From Sphingobacterium zeae (GTDB lineage Bacteria > Bacteroidota > Bacteroidia > Sphingobacteriales > Sphingobacteriaceae), in assembly GCF_030818895.1 (NCBI RefSeq), contig NZ_JAUTBA010000001.1, positions 3,100,001 through 3,164,000 on the forward strand: a DNA stretch of 64,000 nucleotides, written 5' to 3'. The translations under genes were made by a program, and so were the position numbers. Under the pieces are notes generated by a model. That model was not told the origin of the DNA, made no database searches, and was given only the letters and a program-made list of their open reading frames with translations. Positions 36,425 to 44,450 of the stretch are shown here, piece after piece. Positions within the stretch are counted from its first letter, which is position 1. Every line of letters starts with the position of its first letter.

Positions 36425-37039
36425 TTAATGAAGGTCTTTCCAATTTGGAATAAATACGTCGAAAATAGCCTCTGTTTCTTTACGGGATTTCTGAGCAAAT
36501 TTACAGAATGCCTTGAGTACAATTCGATTTATATGTTCTTTTTCTAAATTGATGAGTCGATTTGAAAAATAAATTCCACGCTCAACAATCGTAAATTCGC
36601 TTTTTGATAATTTTTTGATGGCAACGCTGGAGATAGTGTAGATGTCCAGCTGTTCTTCCCAGTAGGACATCTGCTTTATAATTTCATTATAAAGTAGTTC
36701 TTGACTCCACTTAAAGAGTAATTTCAATGTATTTGTGCGCTTGTTTTGATAAATAGCTATGCTGGTTGCTGTTAGACTAACGTTCGTTGAGGTTGAGTTA
36801 TCATAAGTTTTAACCAAATAAGGTTTTCCAAATAGGATAAAAGGATTGTCGAGATATGCATACGATTGAAGATCCGTTTCGCTTGTTGGCGGATTCAACT
36901 TAATATATTCTTTAACAGAAGCCATATCCCAATGTGCCGGAGCATATACACGATAAGGAGATAGACTGCCTAAAACTTGAATATAGTTTTTATTCCAAGG
37001 AATTATTTCGTAAAATGTATTAGCGATTTCGATTTGCAT
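36425..37039 (-). CDS. Hypothetical protein
   Basis: 204 residues, not recognised. No signal peptide or membrane helix. It begins MQIEIANTFYEIIPWNKNYI, has a Ser/Thr-rich stretch (DNSTSTNVSLTATS), and ends in a helical, basic segment INRIVLKAFCKFAQKSRKE. First gene of the three-gene set with the 117-residue protein and the MpaB-like oxygenase. Confidence 0.6.
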   Translation of the reverse strand: MQIEIANTFYEIIPWNKNYIQVLGSLSPYRVYAPAHWDMASVKEYIKLNPPTSETDLQSYAYLDNPFILFGKPYLVKTYDNSTSTNVSLTATSIAIYQNKRTNTLKLLFKWSQELLYNEIIKQMSYWEEQLDIYTISSVAIKKLSKSEFTIVERGIYFSNRLINLEKEHINRIVLKAFCKFAQKSRKETEAIFDVFIPNWKDLH

Positions 37040-37161
37040 TGCTCGATTTTAAATTACAAATGCCCACGTCAACGTTGAGAAGGCACGATACCCCATAAGT
37101 TGTGTTAAAGTAACGTTTTTTATGATATACTACAGCTATAACGGCAATAATTTCTTTTATA

Positions 37162-37362
37162 TTAAGGAGCCCCATCAATAAGGCTTTCGTCTGACCAAAT
37201 GATGCTTTCTTGGTAACCCACTTCTAACTGTAAGTACGATATTCCCAAAGCGGACTCATTTTGAAAGTACATGTAAAATGGTAAACTTAACGTGAACTCA
37301 TGGTGTACTCTCTGTACATACAGTTGGAAGTTGCCCAAGAATTGGTAATAACTTTTTAGCAT
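37162..37362 (-). CDS. Possible small protein
   Basis: 66 residues, aromatic-rich (SYYQFLGNFQLYVQRVHHEF, LPFYMYFQNE). It lies within a 424-base gap (37040-37463) on the same strand as the unknown operon. No promoter, partner or family supports it; it may be chance or a remnant. Confidence 0.25.
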   Translation of the reverse strand: MLKSYYQFLGNFQLYVQRVHHEFTLSLPFYMYFQNESALGISYLQLEVGYQESIIWSDESLIDGAP

Positions 37363-37438
37363 TCTTATCAGCTATCAATACCATATAATATCTACAAAAA
37401 CCATGATAATTCTTACAAAGAAATTACCTCAAATCACT

Positions 37439-37446
37439 TAGTTTTG
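37439..37446 (+). promoter_or_regulatory. Promoter -7 element of amidohydrolase
   Basis: TAGTTTTG, exact TAnnTTTG, 17 bases before the ATG at 37464. Confidence 0.45.
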
Positions 37447-37463
37447 TTATAAATGTTATCGGC

Positions 37464-38705
37464 ATGAATAGACTTACGCAAAATCAAGATACATATTTGT
37501 TAACGAATGTATTGCTAGAAACAGGCTTTCTTTATGAAAACGGGGAAGTTGTTGCTACTAAAACAGCATTATTTGATATACAAATTGCGGGAAATAAAAT
37601 AAGAAGTGTTGAGCCTGCGCAATCTACACCGGATGTAAAAGGCTTTGACATCAAAGGTAAATTGGCGTTACCACCATTTCGTGATATGCACATTCATTTG
37701 GACAAAACCTTATTTGGCCTTCCTTGGAAGGCAGTGTTTCCAAAAAATAGGACTGTAAAAGATATGATTGACAAAGAGCGGATGATCATCCCGGAGCTAT
37801 TAAAAACCTCGGTTGAACGGGCCGAAAAGCTAATTTCACTCTTGCAGGGCTACGGAACCAATTTTGCGCGCACGCATTTTAATATTGATCCGACGTCTGG
37901 CACAGCGTCATTGGAGCACTTGTTACAGGCTCTTGAACATTTAAAGGATTCATTTTCTGCCGAATTGGTCGCATTTCCGCAGCATGGGCTATTTTATACA
38001 AAATCTGCGGAGCTGATGGAGGAGGTCGCAAAATGGGAGCAGGTGGACTTTATCGGTGGTCTAGACCCCTTTAGTATTGACGGTAGTATTGAGAAGCCTG
38101 TGGACTTGACCATTCAACTTGCATTGGACAATAACAAAGGTATTGATATCCACTTGCATGAAGGTGGACAATCTGGCGTTAAAACGATTCATTATTTAAT
38201 TGATAAAGCTTTCGAAAATCCAGCGTTGCAAGATCGTACCTTTATCAGCCATGCTTTCGCTTTGGGCTACATGGCAAAAAGGGATTTGCAATATACGGCC
38301 GAACGCCTCGCGGCAGCGAAAGTTGGTATTTGTAGTTCGGTGCCTTTCCGCAACATGTTAATGCCATTTCCGGAACTGGAAAAGGCAGGAGTGGAAGTTT
38401 TTATAGGGAATGACAACGTTCAAGATCACTGGAGTACGTTTGGTAGCGGTAATATGCTTCAAAAGGCCAATCTCGTTGCACAATTATACGGTTATGAAAC
38501 GGAATTTGAGCTATCCCGGAGCCTACGTTACGCGACTAATGGTCGCATTCCACTTGATGACCATGGGAAAATCGTATGGCCAAAAGTAGGAGATGATGCT
38601 AGCCTTATTTTTGTTGATGCAAGTTGTTCTGCAGAGGCTGTCTCCCGCATCTCAACCGTCAATGGATTTGTTCATCAGGGAAATAGCTCATCTATCATAG
38701 CATAG
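37464..38705 (+). CDS. Amidohydrolase, cytosine-deaminase-like
   Basis: 413 residues of the TIM-barrel amidohydrolase superfamily. Metal and catalytic positions: His pair in RDMHIHLDKTL, HFNID, His in DIHLHEGG, His in FISHAF, and Asp in GNDNVQDHWSTFG. The HIHLDK and GNDNVxDxW pattern is that of the CodA branch (cytosine/isoguanine or related N-heterocycle deaminases). No signal peptide. A single gene; the true substrate cannot be fixed from sequence. Confidence 0.88.
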   Translation: MNRLTQNQDTYLLTNVLLETGFLYENGEVVATKTALFDIQIAGNKIRSVEPAQSTPDVKGFDIKGKLALPPFRDMHIHLDKTLFGLPWKAVFPKNRTVKDMIDKERMIIPELLKTSVERAEKLISLLQGYGTNFARTHFNIDPTSGTASLEHLLQALEHLKDSFSAELVAFPQHGLFYTKSAELMEEVAKWEQVDFIGGLDPFSIDGSIEKPVDLTIQLALDNNKGIDIHLHEGGQSGVKTIHYLIDKAFENPALQDRTFISHAFALGYMAKRDLQYTAERLAAAKVGICSSVPFRNMLMPFPELEKAGVEVFIGNDNVQDHWSTFGSGNMLQKANLVAQLYGYETEFELSRSLRYATNGRIPLDDHGKIVWPKVGDDASLIFVDASCSAEAVSRISTVNGFVHQGNSSSIIA

Positions 38706-38758
38706 AAATGCCGATTTATGGTTTATAAAATTGGCGTTTTTTATTTCGATGCATTCGT

Positions 38759-39346
38759 TTAATGTAGGAAAGTGGTTTTGCAGTAATCTATTTTATAGGA
38801 ACCTTCGTTGTGTACCAGTTGAACCTCATTTTTGGTTTTTACATCATGGCCGTAATCGACAAATACAATAAATTTACTGTCTGATACTTTTTCAATTTCA
38901 ACATCCTGAATATCCAATGCGTCATCATTCCCGCGTCCAAATAGCCAGGTCTCCTGGGTATACAATGGATAGATTTTGCTCCATTTGGCTTTGTAAGCTG
39001 CCTCGGCCTTGGGTAGTTCCTCATCAGAGAGGTTTGATGGCCCGTAAATTTGATTGGCGTCTTGTAAAAATGCACGAAATCGCGGTGTACATAACGCATC
39101 TTCTTTGTCTAGGTAGTAGCAATATTTTCCAGTTGAGGAGCCTTCGCACTGAAAAATTCCTTTCAACCAAGCTTCTGCTTGCTGATGCTGACCTACTGCC
39201 GTGTCTTGCTTCGCTGTCCTTGTGCTGTCTTTGAATGGTATTTCCTTTGCAGGATGATTTGCAGTAGCGCTTTTATGGTCTTGCGCCGAATTTGTACAGC
39301 TTGCTAGCATGCAAAACAGCCCTATTGTTGCATATAAACTTTTCAT
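38759..39346 (-). CDS. Putative lipoprotein
   Basis: 195 residues from ATG at 39346 (MKSLYATIGLFCMLASC), chosen because the lipoprotein signal with lipobox LASC, Cys17, starts there. After a polar linker the C-terminal domain (QAEAWLKGIFQCEGSS to the end) resembles small DUF3828-type periplasmic domains: KEDALCTPRF, YTQETWLFGRGNDD, FIVFVDYGHD. Function unknown. Confidence 0.75.
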   Translation of the reverse strand: MKSLYATIGLFCMLASCTNSAQDHKSATANHPAKEIPFKDSTRTAKQDTAVGQHQQAEAWLKGIFQCEGSSTGKYCYYLDKEDALCTPRFRAFLQDANQIYGPSNLSDEELPKAEAAYKAKWSKIYPLYTQETWLFGRGNDDALDIQDVEIEKVSDSKFIVFVDYGHDVKTKNEVQLVHNEGSYKIDYCKTTFLH

Positions 39347-39406
39347 TTTTTGATATCGTCTTAAAACTGGAATAAAATTAGGATATAAATTGCATAACAT
39401 GATCAC

Positions 39407-39749
39407 GGATTACCACTATATTCAACAGAATATTCATCAAAAAATCTAATTTTCCATTCTTTTTGAAATAATGCAGCGGGCCGTAAGTCTACCGTGTCGA
39501 GTAAAGACGCAATGAATCTGGCGTAGTTCAGGACTTTTAATTTTTGTTGATACCAATTATTTATTTTTTATTGTCTGTATATCAGTATTTTATATTTTTT
39601 TTATAAATTTTCTTATTTCTTTTTATTGTTACGCAACCTCCCTGCGTATTAAGCCGACGATATTTGTAATGTCAACAGTGACAAACGTTCTTTGATGGAA
39701 ATTATAGCGAAAAGCTTTAAGATATTTACTTCATTATGAAGTATAAAAG
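39407..39749. other. AT-rich intergenic stretch before tRNA-like RNA
   Basis: No gene seen. It should contain the promoter for the tRNA-like RNA. The closest match to TAnnTTTG is GATATTTG at 39659-39666 (one mismatch), so the promoter is uncertain. No sigma-54 type GG-N10-GC pair was convincing. Confidence 0.3.
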
Positions 39750-40082
39750 AGCCTTTCTTCTTCAGATGGCATCCTGGTCACCTGTTTCAGTATAGCAGGT
39801 TAGTATTGTTCTCGATGAGGTTCAATATACTGATAAAACGAGAAGTTGAAAGGAAAGTGCTTGTGTTAGAGGTTCGAATCCTCTCCTGTAAAAAAGGTAG
39901 CTCAAGGGTAGAGCATAGCATTTAGTTGTTGGTCGTAGGTTCGATTCCTACTCCTGAGCAATCAGGATAGTTCAGTCTGGTTAGAATAACAACACAATCG
40001 TGTGGGTTCGAATCCCACTTCCATTTTCGGATGGAATAGCATAAGGGTATTGCATCGAACTGTCCATTCGGACATTCAAAGT
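39750..40082 (+). ncRNA. tRNA-like array upstream of SPFH/RtcB genes
   Basis: Three T-arm hairpins with 5-bp stems and 7-base loops TTCGAAT, TTCGATT and TTCGAAT lie at 39868-39884, 39935-39951 and 40002-40018, exactly 67 nt apart. Each is followed directly by an acceptor-like stem closed by a short loop: CCT/AGG (weak, 39885-39897), TCCTGA/TCAGGA (39952-39957 with 39962-39967) and TTCCAT/ATGGAA (40019-40024 with 40031-40036). Then a TA linker (tRNA positions 8-9) and a D-arm with GG in the loop: 39900-39914, 39970-39987, 40039-40053. Reading each as normal-order tRNA fails, because acceptor strands then do not pair. Unit 2 has 14 unpaired bases where an anticodon arm would be; a hairpin GAA-TGTCC/GGACA-TTC (40057-40077) follows unit 3. 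No CCA ends. Upstream bases 39750-39867 fold into CCTTTC..CTT / AAG..GAAAGG enclosing ACCTG/CAGGT. Exact ends are guesses. SPFH/Band-7 proteins in RtcB repair loci have been described with a tRNA-like RNA (Burroughs and Aravind, recalled from memory). Confidence 0.8.
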
Positions 40083-40360
40083 TAAGACTTTCTTCAAAAA
40101 GGTCATTTGGTAGAAGCTTGCTATCTTTTATCCTGCTTATGCGCTGTTTTTCATGCGATTGAGCAATTGATTGATGGCCTGAGATTCCTAAGTGAGGTAT
40201 CTGCATTTATCATAAAAGGTCATGACGATAAGATGGGGTATTTGTTCATCGACTTTTGATTTAAAAAAAATGTACCAGGACTTTCGAATCCCGCTTGAGG
40301 TCAAGGGATAAAAAATAGCAGGTTTTATAATAGAAATAGGAGAATTTAAAAGAATATACA
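40083..40360 (+). other. Leader between tRNA-like array and SPFH gene
   Basis: 278 bases with no ORF. One further T-loop-like TTCGAAT (40283-40289) lacks pairing arms. No clear terminator separates the array from the SPFH gene, so one transcript could span both. Confidence 0.35.
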
Positions 40361-41455
40361 ATGAAAAGAGTACAGCTAACTACAGACGAAATCGGATTGG
40401 TTGTTAAGAACAATGCGGTGATCCGTGTTTTGAAATCCGGTAACTACTGGTTGGGATTTGGTGAAAAACTGGAGAAGTACACGACGACTCATCCATTTCC
40501 TTCCGGTCGCAATGTCGATGTACTGTTGCAGTTGATAGGTTTTCGCGAATTGGTCGATATCGTTGAAGTGGGTGATACGGAAATCTGTCTTGTTTTTTTG
40601 AATGGTAATTTTGAAAAGACGTTAGCGTCTGGCAGACATGTTTTTTGGAAGGAATTGCGCGAACGCAGATTTCAATTGGAAGACATTACGGAGATTGAGA
40701 TCCCTACATCTGTTAATCGTCAATTGCTGGAGAAGCAAAGCTTAAGCTATTATGTACGTCAATATAAGATTGAACCAAATGAGAAAGCGCTGCTTTTTGT
40801 AGACGGTGTGTTTGTGGATATTTTGAAGTCTGGAACGTATTGTTGGTGGAAGAATGCGAAAACCATAGCAATTTCAAAAGCTGATATGAGAGTCTTGACG
40901 TTGGAGGTGGTAGGACAGGAGATCTTGTCCAAAGATAAGGCACAGATCAGAATCAATTTCACGCTACAATATCAGATTGTGGATATTGTTAAAGCGCTAT
41001 TGGATAATAAAGAATATGAAAAGCAATTGTATTCGTTGATGCAGTTGACCTTACGGTCCTATATTGGCCAGATGACTTTGGACGAGTTGATGGAGCGAAA
41101 GACTGAAATACAAGGCTATGTCTTAGAAAACACATTGCCACAAGTCGCGGGCTTGGGTATAACACTGTTGACCTGCGGCGTTAAAGATGTTATTTTACCA
41201 GGAGATGTGCGGGACATCATGAACCAGGTGTTGATTGCAGAGAAGAGGGCACAGGCAAATAGCATCATGCGTCGTGAAGAGACTGCTTCGACACGGAGTT
41301 TGTTGAATACAGCAAAGCTGATGGAAGAAAATAGTATGTTGTTTAAATTGAAGGAAATGGAATATGTCGAAAAGATTGCTGAAAAGATCAATACGATTTC
41401 GGTTTCCGGAAATGGACAAATTGTTGACCAAATCAAGCAATTGTTTGTGAAATAA
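40361..41455 (+). CDS. SPFH/Band-7 (slipin-like) protein of RNA-repair locus
   Basis: 364 residues without a signal peptide or membrane helix, unlike classic slipins. The N-terminal 165 residues hold three similar beta units: VIRVLKSGNYWL (20-31), FEKTLASGRHVFW (84-96) and VFVDILKSGTYCWW (150-163). The SPFH domain follows (about 170-295): LEVVGQEILSKDKAQIRINF, LRSYIGQMTLDELMERK, GITLLTCGVKDVILPGDVR and the family end AEKRAQAN, then a coiled-coil tail. SPFH proteins form large oligomeric rings; in RNA-repair loci they are proposed scaffolds with a tRNA-like RNA. RtcB follows 102 bases downstream on the same strand. Confidence 0.92.
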   Translation: MKRVQLTTDEIGLVVKNNAVIRVLKSGNYWLGFGEKLEKYTTTHPFPSGRNVDVLLQLIGFRELVDIVEVGDTEICLVFLNGNFEKTLASGRHVFWKELRERRFQLEDITEIEIPTSVNRQLLEKQSLSYYVRQYKIEPNEKALLFVDGVFVDILKSGTYCWWKNAKTIAISKADMRVLTLEVVGQEILSKDKAQIRINFTLQYQIVDIVKALLDNKEYEKQLYSLMQLTLRSYIGQMTLDELMERKTEIQGYVLENTLPQVAGLGITLLTCGVKDVILPGDVRDIMNQVLIAEKRAQANSIMRREETASTRSLLNTAKLMEENSMLFKLKEMEYVEKIAEKINTISVSGNGQIVDQIKQLFVK

Positions 41456-41478
41456 AAGATTAATAAGTTGAAAGAGGT

Positions 41479-41512
41479 GCAGGTAGCAACGTAAAGAGAT
41501 GTTGTTACCTGC
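41479..41512 (+). promoter_or_regulatory. Long hairpin between SPFH and rtcB
   Basis: GCAGGTAGCAAC (41479-41490) pairs with GTTGTTACCTGC (41501-41512) over 12 positions with one G-U, loop GTAAAGAGAT. Only three T's follow, so it may be a partial terminator, an mRNA-processing or stability element, or an RtcB control site. Confidence 0.6.
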
Positions 41513-41557
41513 TTTGGAGAAGTTGTATGGCTGCTCCATCAAAAAAGAAAGTAAAAA

Positions 41558-42979
41558 ATGGAAAATAAAAGAATAAATGGCAATGATTTAATTGCATTAG
41601 GATTTAAAGAAAATCATACGTTGGGTGTTGCGTTGAAAATCAACAGTAAAAGACACGGTTATACACGCGAAGAAATGTTGGAAAAGTTTAGATCTGTCTT
41701 GGAAGACCCGATGAGCTATTCAGAAGATGCTGTGTTTGGTATCTTGTCCAGTGCTATGCTCGGACAAGACGCCGTTGATAAGTCATTAATCGTGTTGAAT
41801 GAAACACCAGTAGATTATGCGATCTATGGCGCTTCTGAAATCGAAACCGGGGCGAAAGCACAAATGAATGTTGCCATGAAATTACCTGTTGCCGTTGCCG
41901 GTGCATTAATGCCTGACGCACATCAAGGCTACGGATTACCAATCGGAGGCGTATTAGCGACAAGTAATGCGGTAATCCCTTATGGAGTTGGTGTAGATAT
42001 TGGATGTCGTATGGCGTTGTCCATCTTCGATTTACCGGCCTCATTTCTGGAAGAAAATGTAATGTTGCTCAAAGATGTTATTCTGCGTAATAGTAAGTTT
42101 GGTGCTGGCAATGGATATTTGAGACACGAACGTGTAGATCACGGGGTACTAGATAACAAATTGTTTACCGAGAATAGCTTGCTTTCGTCCTTAAAGGATA
42201 AAGCCTGGACACAATTGGGATCTTCGGGTGGTGGAAATCACTTTGTGGAATTTGGTGTCGTCGAATTTGAGGAGAAAGATGAGGTTTTAAATATTGAACG
42301 CGGAACTTATTTGGGCTTATTAACACATTCAGGTTCAAGAGGAATGGGCGCTACCATTGCGGCACATTATACCAAGTTGGCTAAATCCTTGTGTAAGTTG
42401 CCTTACCAGGCTGAAAATCTGGCCTATTTAGACTTAGATACTCATGAAGGGCAAGAATATTGGCTAGCGATGAATCTCGCCGGCGACTATGCGTCAGCTT
42501 GCCATGAAGTGATCCATGAAAAGATTACGGTGGCTTTAGGGGCCGAATTGTTGGCGAAGGTTGAAAATCACCACAATTTTGCATGGAAGGAAACGTGGAA
42601 TGGTCAAGAGGTTATTGTCCATCGAAAAGGTGCTACGCCAGCTGCAAAAGGGGTTATGGGGATTATTCCAGGCTCCATGGCTACACCAGGATTTTTGGTT
42701 CGTGGAAAAGGGGAGTCGAATGCGATACAATCGGCATCTCATGGGGCAGGTCGACTGATGAGCCGTACACAAGCAATCAAAACGTTCTCTGCACATGACC
42801 TCAAAGAGATGCTTACTGATAAAGGTATTACGCTGCTTGGAGCCGGCATGGATGAAGCGCCAATGGCCTATAAAGACATTCATGCCGTGATGGCTTCGCA
42901 AAAGGATCTCGTTGATGTCGTAGCTAAGTTTTCTCCAAAGATTGTACGCATGGCAGACGATGGAAGCCGAGAAGAATAA
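41558..42979 (+). CDS. rtcB: RNA-splicing ligase RtcB
   Basis: 473 residues. RtcB joins RNA 2',3'-cyclic phosphate (or 3'-phosphate) ends to 5'-OH ends using GTP and Mn2+. Metal and catalytic positions are all present: Asp147 and Cys150 in VGVDIGCRM, His228 in GGGNHFVEF, His257 in LTHSGSRG, the His338-His339 pair in VENHHNF, and His395 in SASHGAGR, which is guanylylated in the family. PDAHQGYGLPIGG (119-131) is standard. Full length and no disruption, so it should be active. With the SPFH gene and tRNA-like array it forms a probable RNA-repair operon; no RtcA cyclase, PrfH or RtcR is adjacent. Confidence 0.98.
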   Translation: MENKRINGNDLIALGFKENHTLGVALKINSKRHGYTREEMLEKFRSVLEDPMSYSEDAVFGILSSAMLGQDAVDKSLIVLNETPVDYAIYGASEIETGAKAQMNVAMKLPVAVAGALMPDAHQGYGLPIGGVLATSNAVIPYGVGVDIGCRMALSIFDLPASFLEENVMLLKDVILRNSKFGAGNGYLRHERVDHGVLDNKLFTENSLLSSLKDKAWTQLGSSGGGNHFVEFGVVEFEEKDEVLNIERGTYLGLLTHSGSRGMGATIAAHYTKLAKSLCKLPYQAENLAYLDLDTHEGQEYWLAMNLAGDYASACHEVIHEKITVALGAELLAKVENHHNFAWKETWNGQEVIVHRKGATPAAKGVMGIIPGSMATPGFLVRGKGESNAIQSASHGAGRLMSRTQAIKTFSAHDLKEMLTDKGITLLGAGMDEAPMAYKDIHAVMASQKDLVDVVAKFSPKIVRMADDGSREE

Positions 42980-42982
42980 TGG

Positions 42983-43018
42983 TCAAAAAGCGCCTAAACA
43001 ATACGTTTTAGGCGATTT
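42983..43018. terminator. Terminator of rtcB
   Basis: Stem CGCCTAAA/TTTAGGCG (42989-42996 with 43005-43012) extended by A5/T5, the second followed by GACT. Serves rtcB and possibly the converging ClC gene. Confidence 0.8.
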
Positions 43019-43060
43019 TTGACTGCTAGTTTGTTCAATTATGTCAATCAAAACGAGCGA

Positions 43061-44356
43061 TTAAATCGGTTTGACCGTCGCAACTTCTTTGTAGGTGTAT
43101 ACGTTATATGGATATAGTTTTTTTGCTAATACTTTTGCTATAGAACTACTGATAAGTAGTGGCACTAATAATAGATATCCTGAAGGAACGAGGCTTGCAA
43201 TAATAAAAATAGCGGTAAAAGGTGCGTGTATGGCTGCAGAAAGCATTGCCGCGGCACCAAAAAGAGCAAAATTAATGACGATTAACTGTGTTCCGAGGTA
43301 ACGATTGCAAAGCTGCGCAAACAAAACGCCTAATAAAGCTCCTGTTACTATGCTTGGCGCAAAAACACCACCATCGCCACCCGCGCCAAGGGTCAAAGAT
43401 GCTACTAGTGGTTTTAGAAGAATAAGCAGAATCAATGGAAGAAAGTAGCTCAAATTTACGGAGTCATGGAGACTGCCTTTTAGAATCTCACCAAGTCCGT
43501 GATAACTATCGCCATAAAGTGCTGGTAGGAAAAAGATAAATATTCCTACGGTGATGGCCCCTAAATTGACCCGTATAAAGTTACTTTTTATACCTGCAAA
43601 ATAGGATTTTGCGTAAATAACAATCTTCGTAAAATATAAAGCTAAAATCCCGCCAATCAATCCTAAAAGGATGACAAAGGGGACTGTCTGCCACTGCCAT
43701 GCCTTTGCCTCAACTATAAATAATGGACTGGCGTCAACGTAATAAACAAATACATATGCCACCGCCATGGAAGTGATTCCGCTAATGAGCAAAGTCTTAT
43801 TATATTTCCGTGCAATGACTTCAAAAGCAAATAGAAAGCCACCTAGGGCGCTTCCAAACAAGAGCGTCACTCCGGCGATTACACCGGCGCAGATCAGTTC
43901 GGTTTTATAGGCCCAAGCGGCATGTAATCGTTTATATGCCTGGTTCCCTACTGTCGCGGTAGAAACAACGGTAGAGACCTCAACGCCCGTCGATCCACCG
44001 AAAATGACGGTCAGAAAACCGTTAATGTAGTGAGATGGAATTTTAAAAAAAGGCAAATGGTCTTTTCTTGTTTCCAAAGTTGTATAGATTTCTTTTATCC
44101 CTTTGTTTTTTCTATTTTTAAAAGCATGCTTTCGTAAGAAGTAAATAGCTGTAATACCTATGCTGGGTAGAATAATAAACAGTTTAGGATTCCAGGAAGA
44201 TACTCTTTCAAACAACTCTTCCTGTACATAACCTGTGCTGTGCTTGAGACTGTATGCCAATAAGCAACAAATGATACTGACAAATACTGAACTTCCAATT
44301 AATTTTAAATAGCTATATCGAACAACTTTTTTTCTATATGCCGTATTCCTTTGCAT
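43061..44356 (-). CDS. ClC-family chloride channel/transporter
   Basis: 431 residues, about ten membrane helices. The selectivity segments are recognisable: GGSTGVEVST in place of GREGP (the Glu aligns with the gating Glu148 of E. coli ClcA), GGVFAPS in place of GxFxP. It lacks C-terminal CBS domains. Whether it is a proton-coupled exchanger or a channel cannot be told. A TACCTTTG element (complement of 44379-44386) lies 22 bases upstream. It converges on rtcB and seems unrelated. Confidence 0.92.
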   Translation of the reverse strand: MQRNTAYRKKVVRYSYLKLIGSSVFVSIICCLLAYSLKHSTGYVQEELFERVSSWNPKLFIILPSIGITAIYFLRKHAFKNRKNKGIKEIYTTLETRKDHLPFFKIPSHYINGFLTVIFGGSTGVEVSTVVSTATVGNQAYKRLHAAWAYKTELICAGVIAGVTLLFGSALGGFLFAFEVIARKYNKTLLISGITSMAVAYVFVYYVDASPLFIVEAKAWQWQTVPFVILLGLIGGILALYFTKIVIYAKSYFAGIKSNFIRVNLGAITVGIFIFFLPALYGDSYHGLGEILKGSLHDSVNLSYFLPLILLILLKPLVASLTLGAGGDGGVFAPSIVTGALLGVLFAQLCNRYLGTQLIVINFALFGAAAMLSAAIHAPFTAIFIIASLVPSGYLLLVPLLISSSIAKVLAKKLYPYNVYTYKEVATVKPI

Positions 44357-44378
44357 AATGTTCTTTTTTTAATCGGCA

Positions 44379-44386
44379 CAAAGGTA
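44379..44386 (-). promoter_or_regulatory. Promoter -7 element of ClC gene
   Basis: Reads TACCTTTG on the minus strand, exact TAnnTTTG, 22 bases before the ATG. Confidence 0.45.
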
Positions 44387-44450
44387 AGCGATATTTAATT
44401 TAAAATAAATGGGAATACTGAATGACATATGTTTTGTTACGATATACACC

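Noticed and set aside
39600..39800. Sigma-54 promoter for the RtcB locus, as in RtcR-controlled operons
   Set aside because: No convincing GG-N10-GC element, and no sigma-54 activator gene is nearby.
39860..40060. Ordinary tandem tRNA genes
   Set aside because: T-arms and D-arms are tRNA-like but acceptor strands pair only in permuted order, one unit has no room for an anticodon arm, and there is no CCA-type end.
43901..44000. Loss of the gating glutamate in the ClC protein
   Set aside because: On aligning GGSTGVEVST with GGSAGREGPT the Glu is kept; only the neighbouring residues differ.
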